DNA from: Flectonema sp. DT1601
Taxonomy: Eukaryota > Euglenozoa > Diplonemea > Diplonemida > Diplonemidae
Direction: 5' to 3'
DNA: 64,000 nt
Assembly (NCBI GenBank): GCA_964019425.1
Contig: OZ025794.1
Coordinates: 434,001-498,000 of the forward strand
Below, in pieces: positions 8,637 through 18,000 of this stretch; the first letter of the stretch is position 1, and every line of letters begins with the position of its first letter. The translations under genes and the position numbers were made by a program. A model generated the notes under the pieces. That model saw only the letters and a list, made by a program, of their open reading frames with translations. It made no database searches and was not told the origin of the DNA.

Positions 8637-10731
8637 GTGACAAAATACTTGAGGTAAAAAAATTGAGAGGGAGGGAGAAAAAAAAAAAAAAAAGGTGAGA
8701 AAGAAAAAAAAAAATATTTCAATGAAGAGGTGCGTGCATATCTCGTGCGAGGTATTAGTGAGTTTTTGAAACTGAAAATGAAAGAAAGAAAAGAAAAATT
8801 GAGGGGTGGGACACGAAAAAGAAGCAAAAAACGTATGGTGAGTGTATCCAAGATCCGATGAGAGTGTTTCCTTTGATCATCGCTATAGCTGGTTTGAGTT
8901 GTGTTTTTTTTTTCTCTTTTTTTTTTTTCTTGTTTTTTCAAAAATCTAAAAAAAAAAAAAAAAAATACCTTGAAATCTCTCATGGCATCCCGCGTGTCTT
9001 ATCCCTGTTTCAGAAAAAAAAAAAAAGGAAGAGGAAAAAAAAAAAAAAAAGGAAATATTTAGTTTTTTTCATGACTTCAATAGAAGGCGTCATCAGTGTT
9101 GCGTGTATTACCTAAAAGCTGTCAAGCTCTCTATATGTAGCTCGACAGCTCACTGAAGCGGGATGGAGGTGAGGGGGAAATGAAATTTTATGAATTTCTG
9201 GAAAACAATAACACGAAACTTATAGCTGCCGTTCCAAAACCTTAAATCTTACTGCTGTTTCATTGTGTACAGGATAATCAAAATTATTGTGTGACCCTAG
9301 CCCTCTAATTTGGTTGCCGTTTTCTACTTTTCAACTGATATGTCTTGTTTGAAGATAACAACAACCCTAAAGGCAGAGATCTCATAGGTCACTGTCCATC
9401 ACATGTTTTGTATTCTTCGCTCAATACATGTTCCGTGTGTTGCACATCATTCCTTGTGTGTTTTCTTTTTCTCCTCCTATGATCTTGCTCGTGTGCACAT
9501 GGACTAGCTTGTCCCTCACCTCACTAACGAATTCCCTCTATTTCTTTTTTGTTAGTGGAACTTCTCACAGCAATCTAAAAAATGCGGGAAAGCACCAAAA
9601 AAAGCGGAATCAAGGAGTCTTTTTATTACGTTTTTTTTTTTTTTTTTTTTTTTTTTGAATTTGTACACTACCGCGACGTGGTTCCTTCGAAAATGGAAAC
9701 TTAGGAAGGTAGATGTTTGGTCTTTTTATGATTCATGTCCTCCTTTGTAAGTTCTGTGCCACGAAGTCCACAGACGGAGGTATTTGAACATAGTTGTACT
9801 TGCCAATCATTTTTTAAATTTCTTTCTTTTTTTTCCCCCTCATTGTAGTTGCACAATAACAAATACAACGACATTCAGTAATTATTATATTATTTTCTTT
9901 TTTCTTCTTTTTTGTTTCTTGTGCGTTACTAAAAGGCACCTACTTAATAATAGCTCGAGTCATTGTTGTTCGTCATAACAACGAAGAAATGTTTCGGAGA
10001 AAACTCGACGCAGTTTTCTTTGTTGATGGGAAAAAAAAAGAAAGGTTGGTAGTTGCTTTAATAGCCTACCATTAAACGAGTTGATTTTTTTTTTTAAAAT
10101 TTCTTTTTTTTAATAAAAAAGAAGGAAACAAAAAGAGAATAGGAAAAAAAAAAAAAAAAAAAAACGGAAAAGAAAAAAATATTAATGTGTGATGGAATCT
10201 TTGTCCCCGGAACGAGCCCCTACTTTTTTGTTTTTTTGTTTTCCACTCTCACCATCCCCCTGTGAACATTTAAGGCAGTAAAAATCTGAAAGGGTTTCTT
10301 CCCCATTTTTCTTTGTCACTTGAGTGAGTAATCCAGGAATCCTTCCATCTACGGATTCCTTATAAAGCTGTTAGTGCAACATACTGACTACTGCTTAGTG
10401 TTGTTTTTTTGGGCTGAGCCACTTGCAGAGTAGGCCTTATTGCACAGCTAAAGGTATCTTCTCGTTAGTGGCTCACCACCCCCCCATCCCTCCCCTCAAA
10501 AATCTGGGGTATTGGTATCTAAAAAACCTTTGCCAACGTGGAGTGCCCTGCTGTCTGGATTATGTGAGAAAATTGCGTTTTGGAGAATTTTATGTCACTT
10601 TTTTCTTTAAAATTTTTAGACAACGCATAATAACACAAAGCATAGTAACACCATACACAATGACGAGGGGATGTTGATGAAAAGCTGACTAATTGTAAGC
10701 TACTTTATCCTTAACTCCCCACAGTAAACAG
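8637..10731 (+). other. Gene-poor gap, 2.1 kb
   Basis: AT-rich DNA with many A and T runs, including 26 T at 9631-9656. Reading frames here are Phe- or Lys-rich translations of homopolymers and I do not accept them. A 12-base hairpin lies at 9117-9150, and a shorter one (TGGTAG / CTACCA) near 10047-10071. The first few hundred bases are probably ARL8 3'UTR. The end, 10706-10724, is pyrimidine-rich, contains CTTAAC and ends in CAG just before the next start. Confidence 0.6.
9117..9150. repeat. Short inverted repeat (hairpin)
   Basis: AGCTGTCAAGCT (9117-9128) and AGCTCGACAGCT (9139-9150) pair over 12 positions with one A/C mismatch, leaving a 10-base loop. On the minus strand the odd pair would be U-G, so the stem is better there. 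It lies about 480 bases after the ARL8 stop. Function unknown. Confidence 0.6.
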
Positions 10732-11705
10732 ATGCCGCCATGGAATGACGGTACGAAAAAGAAGGTCAGCAGTTTAAAGGTATGTTCCTAGTCTTAAACA
10801 TCGGAACATATGTTGAATGTTAGTTAAGATAATCAAATCAGACTCATGGGATCACGAGAGACCCACGTCCTACTTCTCCTCCTCATCAACACCAATCAAA
10901 AGTGATATTAAATATTTATAACTTAATGAACCCTGAGAGGTATGTTTTGAACTTTTTGCAAAGTCACTTATTCTTTGTTTTCACAAATAATTAAAAAAAA
11001 AATAGTAATAAAAAATTCGGATACGTAGGTTTCGGTATATATCACAGCGGAGTGGAAGTCTACGGACGGGAATGGAGTTATGGAGGATCACCTGATGGAG
11101 AGGGAAGTGGAATCTTTGCGATTCCTCCTCAGAGTGCTTTACCTCCGCAGATGTTTCATTCAGCAAAAGAATTAGGAACAACTGAATTAACAGCAGAACA
11201 AGTTAGTTGGATACTTAACGGAATGGGAAGAGCATGGACGATGGAAAGCTACGATTTACTTTCAAAGAATTGTAATCACTTCTCAGAAGAATTAATTAAA
11301 AAGTTAGAGAAGGCATCGGCAACTAAATTTTCATTTCCATCATGGGTGAACCGAGCTGCTAAAGTTGGTGATGCTCTTGTTCCAAGATCATTAGTTGAGT
11401 ATGTGTTAAAGATGCAACCCCAGCCACCTAAGCAATCAGACTATTCTTTTGCTGAGCCTCCTTCGATTGATCAAACGTGTGATTCTCCTCGCAAGTGTAG
11501 ATGCCACGGAACTCAACAACAGCATCAACAACTTCTTCAAAAGGAAGAAGAAAATAAACAAAAAGCCATCCCAGAAGATCTTAACAGTTTACCAATAAGA
11601 AGACTTCGAACTATAATGTTCCTTAATGGAATAGACTGGACTGGTTGCGTTGAAAAGAAAGACATGGTCGACAGAATAAAAGAACGTGTTGCAAGAGCAA
11701 AATAA
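10732..11705 (+). CDS. PPPDE/DeSI-type peptidase with C-terminal helical domain (three exons)
   Basis: Exons 10732-10779, 10842-10939 and 11006-11705 give 281 residues. The PPPDE fold spans about residues 35-170. It shows VILNIYNL, the catalytic His in YHSGVEVYGREWSYGG, and the catalytic Cys in SKNCNHFSEEL, as in DESI2. These papain-fold thiol peptidases remove SUMO or ubiquitin or hydrolyse acyl-protein thioesters, mainly in cytosol. After a Pro-rich linker and a Gln-rich patch, the last 45 residues (LPIRRLRTIMFLNGIDWTGC, then EKKDMVDRI) resemble a SAP-like three-helix module that animal DESI2 lacks. Exon 2 is inferred from the conserved strand it encodes; its exact acceptor (10841) and that of exon 3 (11005) are chosen to keep the family alignment. 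ATG 10732 lies 7 bases after CAG (10722-10724). Confidence 0.85.
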
Positions 11706-12046
11706 AATAAAAAAAAACCTCCCAACGCACACACAAACTGTATTAAATTAATAAAATAATAAACAACAAAAAAAAAAAGAATGATACCTGAACCTAACCT
11801 ATGCTTCTTTTTCTGGATTGGGTTTACTCTCATAAAATATATCAGTGATTCTGTTTTGTTTTGTATTCAGTTTCTTTTATAAATATTTAATCATGTCTAA
11901 AGTTGCTAAATTTATTCATATATCTCTCAAACAGTTGTTCTGACAATACGAATAAGGCACTTTTTTTTTTTTTTTTTTTTTTTGATATTTATACTTGTTG
12001 TCGTTTCTTTTTAAGTTTTTTTTTTTTTTTTTTTCCAGAACTGGTT

Positions 12047-15000
12047 ATGTTTATAATAACGGCATACAACGAAGATGCTCAACAATCAATAGAATTAAAT
12101 AGAACGGGTAAAGTTATAGTTTACGATTCGAGACACTTATTCAAAGGACAATACGGAACAAATGAACTCCTTGGCATTAGTTTCGGTAATACAGTTCAGT
12201 TACCCAGAAATGATGATGATATAAAAGGTCTAGCACTACATGTTGTGGTCTCAAGAAAAAATGAAGGTGTCAGCGTAAGTTCACGAGGAACACGAATACC
12301 TTTTGTAAGAAAATGGGGATCAGACACAACAATGAAATTAACAGTTGAGATCCTACTAAAGGTAGGCGATAGAATACTTGTTGCAGATACTCCTGTTTCT
12401 TTTGTTATTGAATGTCCTGTGAGATGTATTCAATTATACGATAATAGAAATATACCATTTACTCTTTATCGGACTCATCGACGTCAAGTTCGTATTCAAG
12501 ATGATGTTGAAGGTCCATTTTCTTCTATTGTCATCGGAAAATCCTTTAAAATGACTCGTTTTAACGGGATTCTCGTATCGCTTTCAGCTTCTGGAGCCAG
12601 ACAATATTTTTGGAAATTTCGAAATTCGTACAGTTTGAGATTTCTTATAAATTTTTTAAGTGAATGCGATGCAGTTGTTTCCTGTTTAGACATGACTCCA
12701 GGAAAAGTGTTGATGGGAGGAGCTCCACCAGACTTACGTAGATTCGACATGAAGAGAGCTCAAGAAACACCAACCAGTGCGTTTGAATTGTCTTATAACG
12801 ACACGTCTTTAATTGAAGCAAATAGACAGGCAGATGAGGTTCAATTACAGAATTATAACTCGTTGCGTAGACGAACAGCACATCATTCTAAACCTATATT
12901 ACAAGAGGATTTAGAAGTATTGAAACCAACGAGAGCGAAGTTGCATCTGGTCGATACCTCCTTCAGTTCATTTGAATTAATGAACAGTAATCAATTTGAT
13001 GGGAATTCAATTTCTGAAATGAAGAAGGGACTTGAAATTAATCTGACATCGAAACCTATTATCTCAGAGAGAACACTCTTACTTAGAGATCACAAACACA
13101 CTGATCAACGTGATACTGTTGGTGACGACATCGTTAGCGGAAGTATTTCCGCAACTGATGGTGACGACCAACTTTGGTCTAATCCCGAAGATGAACAAAC
13201 CACTACAGAACTACAACAAGTTCTTGATCCAACCAGCACAGTAGAGAAAATGATGTCGACTCCAACTAAAGCGGTAGCAGGGTCACCAAAGAAATCACCA
13301 AAAACTTCTTCTACTAAAAAAACAAACAAAGAAAGGCTCGAAACTGAATCAAACGACAGCAGTGAAGAAGAACATCCTAAAGACTATTGTAAAGACATTC
13401 AATCGCTTTTGGAATATGGAAAATTTTCTACTCCGACAAAAAACACAAATAAAAAACCATCACAAAACATCCTTGAATACGATAACGTAATAAAAGACGG
13501 CTGGGAGTTCAGATACAACAAAGTGACATACGTATTCGACTCGAACAGAGACCCTACTCTGCAAGACTTCACAACAGAAACAACTCAACTCGTTCTATAC
13601 TTGGATTCAACAGCTGCTATCACAGCCATATGTATGTGTGTTGCATCATTACTTGGAGGATCATGTCCTTCTGAAATGTTACAAAAAAGTAAAAAAAAAA
13701 ATGTTCCAATAGGACATCTTTCAGAGGATGGGTGTGGTCATCCTCTTCGTGCTTTACTATTTAAGTACGTTGCTGATAAGTGTCGTATTCAATGTAAGAT
13801 TAATAGTTTGTATGAAGCAATAGTTGTGCTCAGTACGACTCATGGTGACCCACTTAAAGAATATTTTGTTGAAGTAAATAACCCACTCTCTGTTGATAAC
13901 ATCCTTCGTGAAGTACCTTCACAGTCATTCATTTCATTGAAATACGGAAAAGCATTTACTCACACAACAAACATTAATCACATAGAGTTCATTGGTCATG
14001 GAGTAGGCGCATCAGTCTTTGAAGTTACTCTAAGAGGCAGCACCTTTGCCCTCAAACTTGCGAAAGATAGCATTCAAGTTGGTCGAGAAGTTCATTTATT
14101 GCGTAGTACGACATTGCCTTCATCAGTTTTTCCTGTTTATTATGGTATTGCAAGTTTAGAAAAATATGGTGCAGCAATGCTAATGGAATTCCTACCTCAT
14201 ACGGTTGATTCAATTAGAGTATTCAGTAGTAGAGAAATCCTTCCACCAATCAGTTGTTGCTTCATTCTGTTAAAGGTAGCCGATGCTTTATCATTCTTAC
14301 ATAAACGAGGATACATTCACAGAGACGTTAAACCTCAAAATATACTCGTCGATACCGTCATTGGTCGAATAAGCAGAGTGAAATTAGCAGACTTTGGTCT
14401 ACTCGTACCTGCATATGGTGACTCGTTAATAGACGGTGAGACTTGTACTCCGGATTACTGCGCTCCAGAAACAGATAGTCTTAAAAAAGCATCAAAAAAA
14501 AGTGACATATACTCTCTTTGTGTTACGGTATTTGAATGTATGACTGGTAGGCTTCCAACGTATTGCCATGAACGAAAAAAAGTATCGGTACCAGACTGTG
14601 AAGTTGATAGTGAAGGAAAGAAGAGGATTCACAGCATTCTTCTAAAGTCTTTGGCATATGAAGTTCGACGGAGAAGCTCTGGTGAAAAACTCTGGTCTGA
14701 GGCGGCGAAGATTTACAGAGACATCGAAACTAATCATCATGACACTGATGGTTGTCTTAGAAACGCACTTGGACACGAAATCGAATCGTCGTCCGATTCC
14801 ACTTCAACTGATGATACGAAATCCCAGACTAAAAAAATGAGAAAAAAACCTGTTTCGAACAAAACAAAAACAGTTCAAAAACCGAGTCGCAAACCCACCA
14901 CTAAAATATCCAAAACACTTAGTGCGGCTTCAGATTCAGTGACCTCATCGTCTTCATCATCTGACAGTAGCAGTAGTAGTGGTAGTGGTAGTAGTAGTCG

Positions 15001-18000
15001 GGTATCATCATTCTCTGTTCATAAAAATATATCAAAACCCTCTTTCAAAAAGTCTGCACGGAAACCTTCCGCTGATTCGACTGTCAGTTCCGAGACCGAA
15101 TCTTCTGTTTCAGATAGCAGCTCCTCGAGTGGGTCCTCTGACAGCACTGACGGAGGTCAACAGAACAATATAAATAAAAGTACGAAGAAACCACCAGCAC
15201 TGAGTGCTACAAAGGTAGACATATCCTCTGATGAAGGAAGCAGCAGTTCTAAAGAGGAGCAGAAGACCAAGAAGGTATCAAAGATCGGTAAGAAGCCCTC
15301 ATCTAAAATTAGTAAACAACTAAAAAGTGAGACCTCAAATTCGGAGAACAGCTCTAACGATGATGAAGAAACAAAAAAAAAAGCTTTATGGAAGACCGTC
15401 GAGGGATCCTCGTTGGCCCCTTCAAAAATTTCGAAGAAGTCGTCAGATAAATACGAAAGTAGTTCTGAAGATGATAAAATATCAACTCTAGCGACCAGTA
15501 AGAACGTCTTAACTGAGCAGATCAGTAACAAAAACATCTGTCCAGACTCCAACACCTCAGAAGACAATAAGAAATCTTTCACAAAAGGAACAATAAAACC
15601 TCCGTCGAAGACCTCCAACAGGAAGTCACGAAGTAGATCCAACAGCGAGGTATCAGTGAAGTCTAACAAGAAAGACGCAGGTAATCTCTCACCAGAGAAA
15701 GATGAGAGCAGTAGTTCTGAAGACGAGAAGAATAAGAAAGTAAATATTAGTAAGAAACTCTCATCTAAACTGAGTATCGGAGGAGTAGACACCAACACTG
15801 ACAGAAGTAATTCTGAAGACGATAAGAAATCCAATAAGGTCGCTGGAAAACCCTCCTTGAAGACATCCAGAAGCAGAACATCAGAAAGTGAAAATAAAGA
15901 CACAGAAGTAGGTAGACAGCTGCCTGAGACTACCAGTTCTGAAGAGGAGAATGGACCTGCTAATGAACTCTCTTTAGCTGTAAGGGAACCCTCATCAAAA
16001 GAAGGCGGGAGCGGCAGTTCAAAAGACGAGAAGAATATGACTAAGAAACTCTCATCTAAACAAAGTATCGGGAGAGTAGACACCAACTCTGATAAGGGAA
16101 GCAGTTCTGAAGACAATGGGGACTCTAAATCCTCAGGTGCTAGGAATTCAACGGGCGTAAAGAAAGCTACGAAGGCACCTTCGAAGTCCTCATCAAAGCA
16201 GAGCAGTAACCAATCGAATACAAGTTCTGATGACAGCAGTGGCGAGAAGAGATTAACGAAGAAGGTCGTTGCTAAAATTAGCAAACGGAGATCCGCTGAC
16301 GAGACTTCAGATTCAGAGAGTGAAGTGAAGTCGGCCAAGAAGACTTCCAGAAAGCGTTCTTTAAAACCAACTAGAAAACAATCCAGAAAACCTTCTTCAT
16401 CCGATGACGAGAGCAGTAGTTCTGAAGAGGAAGAGAAGGTAACAAGGAAAGTATCAAAGACTAGTAGAAAGCCCTCATCTAAACAGAGCAGTAAGAAGAG
16501 AAGTATCAGTTCTGATGAAGAGAGTAGTTCTGTAGATGTGAAGAAGTCATCGAAGAGCTCAAGGAAACCTTCTGTCAAAAAGGCTTCTAGAAAGAGTTCT
16601 TCAGAGTCATCCGAAACGTCTTCTTCATCATCAGATGAGAGTAACAGTTCTGAAGAGGAAGAGGAAGTAACAAAGAAAGTATCAAAGACAAGTAGGAAAC
16701 CCTCATCTAAAATGAGCAGTAAGAAAGGAAACATCAGCTCTGATGAAGAAAGGAAATCCACGACAAAGGGAACACAGAAACTATCCTCAAGGACTACCAG
16801 TAAACGATTGTTTGAGCAAGACAGCAGTAGTAGTTCTGAAGAGGAAGAGAAGGTAACAAGGAAAGTATCAAAGGCTAGTAGAAAGCCCTCATCTAAACAG
16901 AGCAGTAAGAAGAGAAGTATCAGTTCTGATGAAGAGAGTAGTTCTGTAGATGTGAAGAAGTCATCGAAGACAGGTACGAAACTGAAGAATGACAAACTCG
17001 TAATCAGTTCTAGTTCACAAGATGAGAAAAAGAATTCAAAAAGAAGTACCAGAAAACCATCAAAGAAATCTGCAGCTATCAGGAATTCTAATCAACTTAT
17101 AAAAGACAAGCTCAATTCTGAGAGAAATAAAAATATTATACCGGTTACAGTTTCTGATAGGAAATTCTATAGGAAGTCTGCGAGAAAGGCTGCAAGTAAA
17201 TCTTCTTCGGAAGAAAGTGAAAGCAGTTCTGAGAGCAATAAGATATCTAAAAAGATTGCTAATAAACCTTCCTTGACGATAACCAAGTCAGAAAGTAAAC
17301 AAAAACACTCTTCAGAGAAGAGCGGGAGCAGCAGCAGTTCTGAAGATGAGAAGAAAACGACAAAGAAAGTATCGAAGATCAGTAAGAAACCTTCCTCTAA
17401 AGTAAGTACCAAAGTAGTTACCAGTTCTAAGGAGGAGAATGCAGACGCTAATACGAAGTTGACTACCAAAGGAGAACCTTTGTCAGAAACATTAAATAAA
17501 TCTTTATCTGATCTGACAACTAATTCTGTTGAAGTTAATGAAGAGAATCAGAACAAGACTACGACATCATCAAATGATAAGTTTGAGATATCAAAGAGAC
17601 GAATTGAAGATCAATTAAACTCCTCGACATCACTTCGTAAGAAGTTCGTAAGGAAGTCCTCAATCGAAAGTTCTGTAAAGCGAATGAAAGAAGACGATGC
17701 TGTCATGTCTGAAGAGATAATAAAACTGAATAACGAAACACAACCTGACGTGGTCTCTATCGCAGTAGTAACGGAGAGTCTAACCACACAGTCGGAAGGA
17801 GGAGGAACCCAATCGCTAACACTTGTTCCGGACAGCGATAAGTTAAGTACAGTTAAGGATCAAAGTGCTTCTGAACAACTGATTACTGTAAAGACTGTCG
17901 AGTCGCTCAATGAGGATAAGGAAACTATTTCTAAAGCTGACCCTGTCGGTATTATTAAATCTGATAAGAGAGACTCCAATATTATCAAATCATTAAAAGA

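Noticed and set aside
8633-9115. Overlapping + and - frames of 85-116 codons after ARL8
   Set aside because: They consist mainly of Phe or Lys encoded by T and A runs.
11903-12046. N-terminal extension of the giant kinase
   Set aside because: It translates T runs into poly-Phe and lies upstream of an acceptor-like CCAG at 12038.
15157-16995. Minus-strand 612-codon frame rich in Phe, Leu, Ser and Glu
   Set aside because: It is the antisense of the Ser/Lys/Glu-rich coding region; codon composition explains the lack of stops.
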